Positions 33,308-42,488 of a stretch of 50,170 bases of DNA are shown here, one piece after another. Location of the stretch: the NCBI GenBank assembly GCA_049976245.1, contig JBMFIQ010000018.1, positions 1 to 50,170 on the forward strand. The letters are read 5' to 3'. How positions within the stretch are numbered: position 1 is the first letter of the stretch; each line of letters opens with the position of its first letter. The stretch comes from Microbacter sp049976245. GTDB lineage: Bacteria; Bacteroidota; Bacteroidia; Bacteroidales; Paludibacteraceae. The position numbers and the translations under genes were made by a program. Below the pieces are notes generated by a model. That model made no database searches. It was not told where the DNA came from and saw only the letters and a program-made list of their open reading frames with translations.

Positions 33308-34218
33308 AATTTGACTTCCCCGTACATTCCAATCTTCAAATAGCCGTCGTTTTTGACATCAATTTTTACCGCATAAACTAAATTGGCTCGTTCATCGCGT
33401 GTTTGAATGGTTTTTGGGGTGAATTCCGCCTTGTCCGAAATCCATGTGACGACGCCCGAATATGCTTTCATTCCTTTTCCCCAATCGGCATAAACTTTTA
33501 CCGGTTGACGAAGTTTTACTTTGGTCAATTGATCGGATGTGATGTAAGCGCGCAAGGTAATGGTGTCGATGTTTGCAACCATGTACAGCGGCTTCCCGAA
33601 TGAGGTAACTTCATACGGTTCTGCATATTTAGTCAAAACGGTGCCGTGGATGGGATTGATGATTTTGCATTTGTGCAACTGATCGTTGAGCTGATCAATT
33701 TGATATTTCATAGCGCTGGCATTTTCGTCAATGCTGCTGTTGGCATGTTCCAAATTGGAAAGCTGAGCGGCAAGTTGTTTGCGAAGTACCTGTAACAGTG
33801 AATTTTGATCATCCACTTGTTTTTGAGTTGACGCATTGGCTTTCAATAGGTTTTCAAAACGTCTTTTGTCCACTTCGGCAGTAGCTATTTGCTGTTCAGT
33901 GGCTGCAATTTGTTTCTGAATGTCGGAACGGCTGCTTTGAATGGCTTTTAAGGTGGCTTCCAACTGCATTTTTTTGTAATACAGTTGCAGGCTGTCCACA
34001 TAACCCACTTGTTGATTGGCTAAAAGCGTTTTCCCTTCATCAATATTGAATGCTAACAATTTTCCGGATGCTTCGGATGAAACGATGACTTCGGTGGCTT
34101 CAAAAGTGCCTGAGGCATCATAAACATCTTTTGAGTTGCAAGATGAAAAGAAGATCACCATGAGAAGAGAAGTCCAAATGGCCGGTTTTTGAAATAATGG
34201 AATAAGTTTTATCTTCAT
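33301..34218 (-). CDS. HlyD-family periplasmic adaptor (membrane fusion lipoprotein)
   Basis: 305 residues. The N-terminal signal ends in FFSSC (lipobox), so it is probably a lipid-anchored periplasmic adaptor. The first lipoyl half is SGKLLAFNIDEGKTLLANQQVGYVDS, followed by a long alpha-helical hairpin (roughly residues 75-175, Gln- and Lys-rich coiled coil) and the second lipoyl/beta-barrel part (INPIHGTVLTKYAEPYEVTSFGKPLYMVAN). It would link the inner-membrane ABC exporter to the TolC-like channel. It ends VKFN with the stop codon inside the right heptamer array, so its last codons may have been modified by the insertion. Confidence 0.9.
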   Translation of the reverse strand: MKIKLIPLFQKPAIWTSLLMVIFFSSCNSKDVYDASGTFEATEVIVSSEASGKLLAFNIDEGKTLLANQQVGYVDSLQLYYKKMQLEATLKAIQSSRSDIQKQIAATEQQIATAEVDKRRFENLLKANASTQKQVDDQNSLLQVLRKQLAAQLSNLEHANSSIDENASAMKYQIDQLNDQLHKCKIINPIHGTVLTKYAEPYEVTSFGKPLYMVANIDTITLRAYITSDQLTKVKLRQPVKVYADWGKGMKAYSGVVTWISDKAEFTPKTIQTRDERANLVYAVKIDVKNDGYLKIGMYGEVKFN

Positions 34219-34252
34219 ATTTGCGGATATTACATCGTTTTGTACAAATGAG

Positions 34253-35518
34253 TTAGTTGTTGGTGGTATTTTTCAAATCATACACGGCTTGCATGAGTTG
34301 CACCTGATGAAGCGATTTATTGACCATGGCCTGATTTTCAGCTGTTATTTCGCGAATCAAATCGGTGACTGACATGGTTCCGTTGGCCACTTTGGCTTCG
34401 GCAGCCACTTTAACGTTGTGTCGCAATTGAATGATCTCATCGTCGTTCTTGATTAATTGGCGCCATTGATCGATGGCGTTACTTTGTTGCATTGCTTGAA
34501 GTTGGGTGTTAAACAGAAAAGTAGCTCTTTGTGATTCAATGATTTGTTGATTTGTTTCAATGATTCGCAGATTGTTTTTCTGCGTATAAAGGCCACCAAA
34601 ATTCCACGAGAGCTTTACTCCTCCAATGTAGTATGGTGATGGGGTGTTGTCGAGCATGTTCAATCCGGGTCGTCCATAACCGCCTTGAATGAAAAAGTTG
34701 ATTTTTGGGAAATTAGCAGCATCGATGCTTTTTCGCTGGCTGTCGAACAAAAGTTTTTTTGCATTGAACAAATCCAATTCCGGACGTTTGTTGACCAGCA
34801 ATTCTGCAGTGGAAACCGGCATTTCAGGGGCTGTCAATTGATCGGGATTGACAGGGGAACCAATCATGGTAGATAACATTTCGACATAAGCTTTTCGTAC
34901 GGTTTCCAATTGAATCCGGTTTTGTTGGGCATTCAGTTTTTCAACATACATGTTGTCCAAATCCGCTTGATTGGCAACGCCGTTTTGAATGTATGCTTTT
35001 ATTTTGTCACAATCGGTTTGTAACTCGTTTTGCAACAAACTGTTTTGCTGAAGTTGATCGTTCAGGGATAAAATGCCGAAGAAAAGCTGGTTTATTCGAT
35101 CGTTGAGAGCATACAAATCGACTTTTACGGATTGTTTACTCACTTCCCCTGAAGCACGAGCAGCTGCTTTTTGTGCTTGAACGGCTCCACCGTCCCAAAT
35201 CAGTTGTGAGGCTTCGGCTACTGTTTGGTACTGTGATGTGCTTGGCGGTTGAATCGTGATGTTGGGCAAATTGATCGGTGGTATCTTAGTGACATCCGAC
35301 TGGTAAGTTGCTTTGGCCGACAATGAGAACTGCGGCAGATAGGCTTTGTTGGCGTTGGATAACGTGTATGCCGTCGATTGTTCAATCAATCCGTATTGTT
35401 TTATCTCCGGGTAATTGGCTTGTGCTTTTTGCTGACACTGTTCAATGGTGATTTGTCCATAAACAGTTATTGTATTTGCGGTTATTGCAAAAAGAAAAAG
35501 AATGAGAAGTTTCTTCAT
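34253..35518 (-). CDS. TolC-family outer membrane efflux protein
   Basis: 421 residues with a signal peptide (MKKLLILFLFAITANTITVYG) and the two-fold OEP layout: ITIEQCQQKAQANYPEIKQYGL at the start, a long coiled coil with QLIWDGGAVQAQKAAARAS, and the second half with PKINFFIQGGYGRPGL and LSWNFGGLYTQKNNLR. The protein should form an outer-membrane channel for the HlyD-like adaptor, whose gene follows after 34 bp. Bacteroidetes TolC homologues have this length. Confidence 0.9.
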   Translation of the reverse strand: MKKLLILFLFAITANTITVYGQITIEQCQQKAQANYPEIKQYGLIEQSTAYTLSNANKAYLPQFSLSAKATYQSDVTKIPPINLPNITIQPPSTSQYQTVAEASQLIWDGGAVQAQKAAARASGEVSKQSVKVDLYALNDRINQLFFGILSLNDQLQQNSLLQNELQTDCDKIKAYIQNGVANQADLDNMYVEKLNAQQNRIQLETVRKAYVEMLSTMIGSPVNPDQLTAPEMPVSTAELLVNKRPELDLFNAKKLLFDSQRKSIDAANFPKINFFIQGGYGRPGLNMLDNTPSPYYIGGVKLSWNFGGLYTQKNNLRIIETNQQIIESQRATFLFNTQLQAMQQSNAIDQWRQLIKNDDEIIQLRHNVKVAAEAKVANGTMSVTDLIREITAENQAMVNKSLHQVQLMQAVYDLKNTTNN

Positions 35519-35559
35519 AAAAAAATGAATTTAGGTTTTGAACTTGCAGTCTGTTAAAG

Positions 35560-36183
35560 TCAAGGTTTCAAGCTGTTGATGATAATCTTAACATTTTCCG
35601 CTTTACGTTGATTGATGAGTGCCTGCATTTGTTCGTCCGAAATGTTGGTAATGATTTTCATCACCGGACTAACCAAAAAAAGTACCGCATTGAGCGATAT
35701 GATTGTCAGTAGCAAATCAACGGGATCAATGGGCCGAATGGTGCCTTTTGTGATTTCAGCCTGTAATTCCTGTACGAATCGATGATAAAAGGCTTGCGTG
35801 GTGTAACCAAGCTTTTCTTTCACAATTTCAATTCTTTCGGGATTGGTTGTCAGTTCATTAACAAACAAAAACGGCAGTTTAGGATTGGCATTGAGTATGT
35901 CAAAGTGAGCCTCAATTTTTTTTCGTAATTTTTCTTCAAAGGAGTCGTTGCTGCTGTCAATTTCCAGAAAAGTTGTCATAAATAAATACACTTTTTGTTC
36001 GAATATGGCTTCAAACAAATGCTCTTTCGTGCGAAAATAGTAGTGCACCAATGCCTGATTGCATGAGGCTTCTTTTGCTATTTCGGTGGTCGAAGTCAAT
36101 GCAAAACCTTTTTCAAGAAAAAGCCGTTCGGCGGCTTCAAGTATTCGTCGCTCCGTGTCGTGACTTTCTGTATTTTGTTCCAT
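35560..36183 (-). CDS. TetR/AcrR family transcriptional regulator
   Basis: 207 residues. The N-terminal helix-turn-helix is ERRILEAAERLFLEKGFALTSTTEIAKEASCNQALVHYYFRTKEHLFEAIFE, a classical TetR DNA-binding domain, and the C-terminal two thirds is a helical ligand-binding domain. It heads the efflux operon, so by analogy with E. coli CecR (YbiH) and ybhGFSR it should repress itself and the exporter until a ligand binds. A 20-bp palindrome at 36210-36229 over the predicted transcription start is the likely operator. Confidence 0.92.
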   Translation of the reverse strand: MEQNTESHDTERRILEAAERLFLEKGFALTSTTEIAKEASCNQALVHYYFRTKEHLFEAIFEQKVYLFMTTFLEIDSSNDSFEEKLRKKIEAHFDILNANPKLPFLFVNELTTNPERIEIVKEKLGYTTQAFYHRFVQELQAEITKGTIRPIDPVDLLLTIISLNAVLFLVSPVMKIITNISDEQMQALINQRKAENVKIIINSLKP

Positions 36184-36209
36184 TATTAATATTGTTATTT
36201 AAATGAACT

Positions 36210-36229
36210 ATTTAATAATGCTATTAAAT
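36210..36229. promoter_or_regulatory. Putative TetR operator palindrome
   Basis: ATTTAATA-ATGC-TATTAAAT, perfect eight-base arms. It lies just downstream of the -7 box and upstream of the tetR start, where a bound repressor would block transcription. Confidence 0.6.
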
Positions 36230-36233
36230 CTCG

Positions 36234-36241
36234 CAAAGATA
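36234..36241 (-). promoter_or_regulatory. Promoter -7 box of the tetR-efflux operon
   Basis: Minus-strand TATCTTTG, about 50 bases before the tetR ATG. A CTG at 36262-36264 stands at the -33 position. Confidence 0.65.
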
Positions 36242-36304
36242 TTGTTTATAAAATTATTTTGCAGTAATTAGCCTATTAATTAACTATATTTAACTAATTG
36301 ATTG

Positions 36305-36342
36305 ATAAAAAAAGCAGCATTGATCTGATGTCAATGCTGCTT
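36305..36342 (-). terminator. Terminator of gltX
   Basis: On the minus strand AAGCAGCATTGA pairs perfectly with TCAATGCTGCTT (36331-36342 with 36312-36323) over a seven-base loop, followed by a T-run at 36311-36305. Confidence 0.88.
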
Positions 36343-36373
36343 AAGAAGGGGAATGATGAATAATAACAAGGTG

Positions 36374-37885
36374 TTAAAGTTGTTCAAGAGCTTGTTGAAT
36401 TCTGCGAACAGTTTCTTTTTTGCCTATGATTTCAATCAAATCGAAGAGGTGAGGACCTTTGGAAGCGCCTACCAATGCGATGCGTAAAGGATTCATCACC
36501 GCGCCGGTTTTGTACCCGTTGTTTTTAATCCAATCCATGATTTGTTGTTCGTCTTCTTCTTTGTGGAGACCAAAATTTTTCATTGACATGATTTGCTCTA
36601 ATAGCGATTTTAACAACTCCTTTGTGTCTGGTTTCCAATGTTTTTGAACCGATTTTTCGTCGTAGTCCGAAGGCGCTACAAAGAAATAGTTGGTTACATC
36701 CCAAAGTTCACGGACAAAATTGATCCGTTCGCGCATGAGCGAAACGACGTTGACGATTTTTTCTCTTTCTTCGAACACCCCGTGAGTTTGCATGATGGGC
36801 AAAAAAGCGTCAACAATTTCATCGATCGGTTTTTGTTGCAGATAATAATGGTTGAACCATTTGGCTTTTTCAAAATCGAATTTGGCACCGCTTTTACTAC
36901 AGCGATCGAATGAGAAGCGTTCGATCAATTCCTTCATTGAAAAAATTTCCTGATCTGTTTCGGGATGCCATCCTAATAATGCCAGAAAATTGACAACGGC
37001 TTCGGGCAGATATCCTTCTTCCCGATAACCGGTCGAAATATTTCCGGTTGTCGGATCTTTCCATTTCAACGGAAATACGGGAAAACCAAGTCGATCTCCA
37101 TCTCGTTTGCTTAGTTTGCCGTTCCCCTCAGGTTTTAGAAGCAATGGTAGATGAGCAAATTGTGGCATGGTCTCTTCCCATCCCAAGGCATGGTAAAGCA
37201 GTACGTGAAGCGGTGCTGAAGGCAGCCATTCTTCACCTCGAATGACGTGCGTAATTTGCATTAAATGGTCGTCCACTACATTGGCTAAGTGATACGTGGG
37301 CAATCCATCAATGGATTTATAAAGCACTTTGTCGTCAAGCACCGATGAATGAATCACCACTTCACCTCGAATCATGTCAAACACATGAATGTGTTGATCG
37401 GGTTCAATGCGAAGGCGCACTACATATTGCTCTCCTCTTGCCATGCGTTCAACGACTTCTTTTTGGGAAAGAGTCAACGAATTGCACATGGATTGTCGGG
37501 TTGAAGCATCGTATTGGAAATTTTTTATTGCCGTGCGTTTATTCTCCAGTTCAACGGGTGTGTCAAAGGCATAATATGCTTTCCCTTCATTGATGAGGTG
37601 ATCCACATATTGTTTGTAAATTTCTTTTCGTTCACTTTGTTTATATGGGCCATAGGGGCCACCTTCTTTGACTCCTTCGTCCACTTGAATGCCAAGCCAT
37701 TGTAGCGCTTCGTTGATGTAGGCTTCGGCGCCTTCAACCAATCGGGCTGAGTCGGTATCTTCAATGCGAAGCAGAAAATCACCGCCGTGTTGTTTTGCAA
37801 AAAGATAATTGTACAATGCCGTTCGAACTCCTCCAATATGGAGTGGGCCGGTAGGACTTGGTGCAAATCGAACGCGTACCTTCAT
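36374..37885 (-). CDS. gltX: Glutamyl-tRNA synthetase
   Basis: 503 residues from the ATG at 37885 (MKVRVRFAPSPTGPLHIGG); the frame is open to 37951 but the extension precedes the universally conserved start. Class I aminoacyl-tRNA synthetase: the HIGH motif appears as HIGG and the KMSKS motif as KLSKR (GKLSKRDGDRLG). It charges tRNA-Glu, with WLGIQVDEG and the C-terminal anticodon-binding helices present. Length is normal. Monocistronic, followed by a strong terminator. Confidence 0.96.
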   Translation of the reverse strand: MKVRVRFAPSPTGPLHIGGVRTALYNYLFAKQHGGDFLLRIEDTDSARLVEGAEAYINEALQWLGIQVDEGVKEGGPYGPYKQSERKEIYKQYVDHLINEGKAYYAFDTPVELENKRTAIKNFQYDASTRQSMCNSLTLSQKEVVERMARGEQYVVRLRIEPDQHIHVFDMIRGEVVIHSSVLDDKVLYKSIDGLPTYHLANVVDDHLMQITHVIRGEEWLPSAPLHVLLYHALGWEETMPQFAHLPLLLKPEGNGKLSKRDGDRLGFPVFPLKWKDPTTGNISTGYREEGYLPEAVVNFLALLGWHPETDQEIFSMKELIERFSFDRCSKSGAKFDFEKAKWFNHYYLQQKPIDEIVDAFLPIMQTHGVFEEREKIVNVVSLMRERINFVRELWDVTNYFFVAPSDYDEKSVQKHWKPDTKELLKSLLEQIMSMKNFGLHKEEDEQQIMDWIKNNGYKTGAVMNPLRIALVGASKGPHLFDLIEIIGKKETVRRIQQALEQL

Positions 37886-38103
37886 AAATCTTGATTTTTT
37901 TTTTGATGCTAATGGGTTGTGAATGATGTGGCACTTTGAAATTTCTTTCAAGTGTTTTGTGTTTTTTCAACAACCTTGAAAAAATTAAATTTCAACAAAG
38001 TTGAATTGTTCTTGTCTGATGATGAATGCCAAAATTGTCGCTTAAAGAGGCCTTTTCATTAACTCATATTTGCGATGCTGGTTTCACTTCAAAAAAACAG
38101 CCA

Positions 38104-38156
38104 AAAGCATTTTCCCGTTTTGCACCGATGAGCCGAAGCGGACGAGAAAATGCTTT
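38104..38156 (-). terminator. Long hairpin downstream of pfkA, probable terminator
   Basis: AAAGCATTTTC (38104-38114) pairs perfectly with GAAAATGCTTT (38146-38156). Inside, CCGTTTTG can pair with CGAAGCGG. On the minus strand it follows the pfkA stop by 35 bases and is followed after a few bases by a T7 run. It is unusually long for a terminator. The remaining 306-bp gap before gltX shows nothing else. Confidence 0.6.
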
Positions 38157-38191
38157 CATGCGTTTAGTTTGCTTTTAAATCGGAAAAAGGA

Positions 38192-39175
38192 TCAGATGGA
38201 AAGGATGCGTAAGATGTCCATTAATTTTTTATCAACCGGTTTTTCGTCTTTAATAGCTTTGTGGAAAGGAACATACACAATTTCGTTGTTTACGATTCCA
38301 ATCATCACGTTGCGTTGATCTTCAAGCAATGCATCAATGGCTGCTGCTCCCATTCGGCTTGCCAAGATGCGATCGTTGGCTGTCGGCGCTCCTCCCCGTT
38401 GGATGTGACCCAGTATGGTGACGCGATAGTCGTATTCGGGATATTTTTCTTTCAGGCGGTTGGAAATGCCGATGGCTCCGCCGGTGATGTCGCTCTCGGC
38501 CACAATGACGATGCTGCTGTTTTTAGATTTGCGAAATCCGTTTTCAATCATTTCGTTTAACTGATCGGTATTGGTGACGATTTCAGGAATGATGGCCGCT
38601 TCGGCTCCGGATGCAATGGCTCCGTACAAAGCCAAAAAACCGGCGTCGCGTCCCATGACTTCAATAAAGAAGAGGCGTTCATGAGAGCTGGCCGTGTCAC
38701 GGATTTTATCTACCGCTTGTACGATGGTGTTTAATGCCGTGTCGTATCCAATCGTAAAATCAGTGCCATATAAGTCATTGTCAATGGTGCCGGGAATTCC
38801 TACGATTGGAATGTCGGGATATTCTTGAGCAAAAACCCTTGCTCCCGTGAATGTCCCATCACCTCCAATGACTACTAAAGCATCAATTTCTTCCTTTTTT
38901 AAATTGTTGTACGCTGTCTGCATGCCTTCGGGAGTCTTGAACTCCATGCTTCGGGCTGTTTTAATTTTGGTACCGCCTTGTTGAATGATGTTGCTGACAT
39001 CCTGTGTTTGAAATTCTTTGATTTCGCCGGCAATGAGGCCTTTGTAGCCTCTACAGATTGCTTTCACGCGAATGCCGTGATAGATTGCTTTTCGAGTCAC
39101 TGCACGCAATGCCGCGTTCATGCCGGGTGCATCACCTCCGGAAGTTAATATTCCAATGCATTTAATTTGATACAT
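38192..39175 (-). CDS. pfkA: ATP-dependent 6-phosphofructokinase
   Basis: 327 residues, phosphofructokinase A family. It phosphorylates fructose 6-phosphate at C1, the committed step of glycolysis. GILTSGGDAPGMNAALRAV, the GGDGTFTGA nucleotide loop, the catalytic GIPGTIDNDLYGTD and MGRDAGFLALYGA are all present, and the short GGDGT form with the following residues fits the ATP-using enzymes. Tetrameric cytosolic enzyme. It follows ispH after only 2 bp, so the two are cotranscribed. Confidence 0.95.
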   Translation of the reverse strand: MYQIKCIGILTSGGDAPGMNAALRAVTRKAIYHGIRVKAICRGYKGLIAGEIKEFQTQDVSNIIQQGGTKIKTARSMEFKTPEGMQTAYNNLKKEEIDALVVIGGDGTFTGARVFAQEYPDIPIVGIPGTIDNDLYGTDFTIGYDTALNTIVQAVDKIRDTASSHERLFFIEVMGRDAGFLALYGAIASGAEAAIIPEIVTNTDQLNEMIENGFRKSKNSSIVIVAESDITGGAIGISNRLKEKYPEYDYRVTILGHIQRGGAPTANDRILASRMGAAAIDALLEDQRNVMIGIVNNEIVYVPFHKAIKDEKPVDKKLMDILRILSI

Positions 39176-39177
39176 AG

Positions 39178-40062
39178 CTATTTGTTGTTAGTTGGTTTTA
39201 ATGACAATGTGTTGATTTTATCGGCTACCTGTTGCATCAACCAAATTGGGGTGGATGTTGCTCCGCAAACGCCGACTGATTCGACATTGATCAACATGTC
39301 GGCTTTGATGTCATTCATGTTGAAAATTAAATGGGTGTTTGGGTTGGCTTTTTGACATTCTTCAAATAGAGCTTTCCCATTTGAACTTTTTTCGCCGGTG
39401 ACGAAAAATACCACATCATGATTTTTTGCAAAGGTACGAATATTTGGAATGCGATTTGCAACTTGTCGGCAGATTGTGTCCACATGCTCAAAAACAACCC
39501 CGGGAGCAATGCGTTGTTTGATGTTTTCAATCAATTGGTTATATCCATCCAGCGATTTTGTGGTTTGAGAGAAGAGATAAATGTTTTTGTTAAAATTAAT
39601 GTGTTCAAGATCGGATGATGATTCTACCACAATGGCCTGATTTTCGGTTTGTCCAAGCAATCCCACTACTTCGGCATGACCTTTTTTCCCGTAAATGACG
39701 ATTTGCCAATCCTTTTGAGAATGGTTTTCGTAGGCATGTTTAATCCGTTGTTGTAACCGGATGACAACGGGGCATGTTGCATCAATAATCTCAATGTTTT
39801 CACGTCGCAGACGTTCATAAGTTTCAGGCGGTTCTCCGTGCGCGCGTATAAGGATTCGACCATTTCTTGCTTTCTCGATCGAATCATCATAGAGCGTGGT
39901 CATTCCCTTTTGTTCTAACCGATTTACTTCAAGATCATTATGTACAATATCTCCTAAACAATAGAGTGGTTTGGGTTGTTGCAATGCTTTTTCTGCTTCT
40001 TCGATGGCCCTGATGACTCCAAAACAAAAACCGGAATGCTCATCGATGTCAATTTTAATCAT
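39178..40062 (-). CDS. ispH: 4-hydroxy-3-methylbut-2-enyl diphosphate reductase
   Basis: 294 residues, IspH/LytB. It reduces HMBPP to IPP and DMAPP, last step of the non-mevalonate isoprenoid pathway, with a [4Fe-4S] cluster. The cluster cysteines are in GFCFGVIRAIE (near residue 13), IDATCPVV (near 95) and ESVGVCGATSTP. IRAHGEPPE and the central GHAEVVGLLGQ match substrate-binding elements. First gene of ispH-pfkA; a minus-strand promoter box is upstream. Confidence 0.95.
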   Translation of the reverse strand: MIKIDIDEHSGFCFGVIRAIEEAEKALQQPKPLYCLGDIVHNDLEVNRLEQKGMTTLYDDSIEKARNGRILIRAHGEPPETYERLRRENIEIIDATCPVVIRLQQRIKHAYENHSQKDWQIVIYGKKGHAEVVGLLGQTENQAIVVESSSDLEHINFNKNIYLFSQTTKSLDGYNQLIENIKQRIAPGVVFEHVDTICRQVANRIPNIRTFAKNHDVVFFVTGEKSSNGKALFEECQKANPNTHLIFNMNDIKADMLINVESVGVCGATSTPIWLMQQVADKINTLSLKPTNNK

Positions 40063-40089
40063 TTGGTCAAGTTGTCAAGGATTGATTTG

Positions 40090-40097
40090 CAAAATTA
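40090..40097 (-). promoter_or_regulatory. Promoter -7 box of ispH-pfkA
   Basis: Minus-strand TAATTTTG, matching TAnnTTTG, 28 bases before the ispH ATG at 40062. Confidence 0.5.
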
Positions 40098-40143
40098 ACA
40101 CACAAATGATGGATGTGTTACACACATGCCCTTTTTTATTGCT

Positions 40144-40151
40144 TATCTTTG
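40144..40151 (+). promoter_or_regulatory. Promoter -7 box of sufC-sufD
   Basis: TATCTTTG, 71 bases upstream of the sufC ATG at 40222; it also rules out the earlier in-frame start at 40126. Confidence 0.6.
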
Positions 40152-40221
40152 TATCAAAAATGAGGATCTCGCATTAGAGATTCGTTTCAATGTGTTTAAA
40201 ATAAAACAAACGACATTATTT

Positions 40222-40977
40222 ATGTTAACGATTAATAATTTACATGCATCGATCAACGGGAAAGAAATTTTGAGAGGCATTGACCTGGTGGTGAACGAAG
40301 GAGAAGTTCATGCCATAATGGGGCCTAACGGTTCAGGCAAAAGTACCCTTTCGGCCGTATTGACGGGAAATCCAATGTTTACGGTGACCGAAGGAGAAGT
40401 CTTTTTTAACGGTAAAAACCTGCTTGAAATGAAACCGGAAGATCGATCCAGAGAAGGTCTTTTTTTAAGTTTTCAATATCCGGTGGAAATTCCCGGTGTG
40501 AGCATGACTCAATTTATGCGTTCGGCCATCAATGCTCATCGGGCTTATAAAGGATTGGAACCTATTTCGGCTTCCGATTTTCTGAAACTGATGCGGGAAA
40601 AGAAAGATATGGTGGAATTGGATGCCAAGTTAGCCAACCGCTCGGTGAATGAGGGATTTTCTGGCGGAGAAAAGAAACGCAACGAAATTTTTCAGATGGC
40701 CATGCTGGAGCCTAAATTGTCCATTCTGGATGAAACAGACAGCGGGCTCGATATTGATGCATTGCGTATTGTTGCTGAAGGAGTCAACAAGCTGAGACGT
40801 GATGACAACGCCTGCATCGTTATTACACACTATCAACGTTTGCTCGATTACATCAAACCCGACATTGTTCATGTGCTGTACAAAGGGAAGATAGTGCGTA
40901 CGGCCGGGCCTGAACTAGCTCTTGAATTGGAAGAGCGCGGTTATGAATGGCTCAAGCAACAAGTTGATGAGGAATAA
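40222..40977 (+). CDS. sufC: Fe-S cluster assembly ATPase SufC
   Basis: 251 residues from the ATG at 40222 (MLTINNLHASINGKEILRG). ABC-type ATPase of the SufBCD scaffold that builds Fe-S clusters. Walker A GPNGSGKST, signature FSGGEKKRNEIFQMAML, Walker B LSILDETDSGLDIDAL and the H-loop ITHY are all characteristic of SufC, notably the EKKRNEIFQ variant. The sufD gene follows after 96 bp. Neither sufB nor sufS is present in the flanking sequence. Confidence 0.95.
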   Translation: MLTINNLHASINGKEILRGIDLVVNEGEVHAIMGPNGSGKSTLSAVLTGNPMFTVTEGEVFFNGKNLLEMKPEDRSREGLFLSFQYPVEIPGVSMTQFMRSAINAHRAYKGLEPISASDFLKLMREKKDMVELDAKLANRSVNEGFSGGEKKRNEIFQMAMLEPKLSILDETDSGLDIDALRIVAEGVNKLRRDDNACIVITHYQRLLDYIKPDIVHVLYKGKIVRTAGPELALELEERGYEWLKQQVDEE

Positions 40978-41073
40978 TCCTTTGCTGCGACGTTTGTCCG
41001 ATACCCGATTGGTCAGCATAATGTCAATTCAAAGAATGAATGCGTTGATTTCTATTTAATTTTTGAAAACAAC

Positions 41074-42417
41074 ATGACAACAAAAGAAAATACTTACGTT
41101 GAACTATATCAACAATATCGTCACTCCATTCATAAAGTTTGTTCTCCCATTCTGAATGAGCCGCGTGATGCTGCGCTCGATTCCTTCTTGCGGCTTGGTT
41201 TGCCGTCCACGTCTCACGAAGATTATTTGTACACCGATTTGAAAGCTCCCTTTGAAATCGATTATGGATTGAACCTGAATCGATTATCGATTCCTGCCAA
41301 TCCAAACGATGTGTTTCATTGCGATGTTCCGAACATAACACCATGGGTTTTCTTTGTGATCAACGACAGTTTTTATGTTTCACCCCGCAAACCCCAATTG
41401 CCCGATGGTGTTATTATTTGTGGACTAAACGAAGCAGCTGAAAAATATCCCGAACTGGTAACGCGGTATTATAATCGTTTGGCACCTAATGATGAGGTGG
41501 CAACGGTTGCTTTCAACACGGCTTTTGCACAGGACGGTTTTTTTATGTTCATTCCCAAAGGAGTGGTTTTGCCAAAGCCGATTCAGTTGGTTGACATCAT
41601 GCGCTCTGATGTTGATTTTATGGCTAACAGTCGCAATCTGATTATCCTTGAAGAAGGGGCACAGGCTCAATTTTTGGAATGTGCGCACACCGTGGACGGT
41701 GTTCAGTTTTTGAGCAATCGCGTCACAGAAGTTTTTGTTGGCGAAAAAACTCACTTTGAATATTATTCATTAGAGAATACACACAATAAAACAACCAACA
41801 TCTCTTCACTCTATCTGCGTCAAGAAGCATGGTCGAATGTGCTGGTGAATGAGATCACGTTGCATAACGGATTGACACGTAACGATGTAAAAATTGATTT
41901 GCAGGGAGCTCACAGTGAGACTTTATTGTGTGGAATGGCCATTGGCGACAAAGCAGAACACATTGACAATGCTACGCTGCTGATTCATGCTCAACCACAT
42001 GGCAAAAGTCGGGAACTCTATAAATATGTGATGGACGATTCCTCGGTGGGTGCATTTGCAGGGAAAATCTTGGTGGAACAGGATGCACAAAAAACTGAAG
42101 CCTTATTGACCAATCGCAATTTGTGCGTCACTCCCAATGCAAAAATGAAGACGAAACCGCAATTGGAAATTTATGCCGATGATGTGAAATGTTCGCATGG
42201 CGCTACCATTGGACAATTGGATGAAACAGCCATGTTTTATATGCGTTCCAGAGGATTGTCGGAGCCCGATGCGCGTTTGCTTTTGATGTTTGCTTTTATG
42301 GCCGATGTCATTGAAAACATTCGCATTGATGTGCTGCAGGATCGCATCCGCCTTTTGGTGGAGAAACGTTTTAGAGGTGAATTATCCAAGTGTGTTGGCT
42401 GCGTGATTTGTAAATAA
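41074..42417 (+). CDS. sufD: Fe-S cluster assembly protein SufD
   Basis: 447 residues with the SufB/SufD beta-helix fold. Landmarks: DYLYTDLKAPFE near the start, IPKGVVLPKPIQLVD, the repetitive core, and KTKPQLEIYADDVKCSHGATIGQLDETAMFYMRSRG, whose His lies in the SufD cluster site. The N-terminal helical domain and lack of the longer SufB core support SufD over SufB. It ends CVGCVICK, a cysteine-rich tail (C-x2-C-x2-C). It interacts with SufC from the same operon. Convergent with the M50 protease gene through a terminator. Confidence 0.9.
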   Translation: MTTKENTYVELYQQYRHSIHKVCSPILNEPRDAALDSFLRLGLPSTSHEDYLYTDLKAPFEIDYGLNLNRLSIPANPNDVFHCDVPNITPWVFFVINDSFYVSPRKPQLPDGVIICGLNEAAEKYPELVTRYYNRLAPNDEVATVAFNTAFAQDGFFMFIPKGVVLPKPIQLVDIMRSDVDFMANSRNLIILEEGAQAQFLECAHTVDGVQFLSNRVTEVFVGEKTHFEYYSLENTHNKTTNISSLYLRQEAWSNVLVNEITLHNGLTRNDVKIDLQGAHSETLLCGMAIGDKAEHIDNATLLIHAQPHGKSRELYKYVMDDSSVGAFAGKILVEQDAQKTEALLTNRNLCVTPNAKMKTKPQLEIYADDVKCSHGATIGQLDETAMFYMRSRGLSEPDARLLLMFAFMADVIENIRIDVLQDRIRLLVEKRFRGELSKCVGCVICK

Positions 42418-42449
42418 TAACTTCGAACCAACAATCAAAAAAAAGAATG

Positions 42450-42486
42450 ATGTCATTGAAAAGAATGGCATTTTTCTTTTTTTTGT
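42450..42486 (+). terminator. Terminator of sufD
   Basis: ATGTCATT (42450-42457) pairs with AATGGCAT (42464-42471), with one T-G wobble, over a six-base loop; then a long T-run. Confidence 0.8.
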
Positions 42487-42488
42487 TT

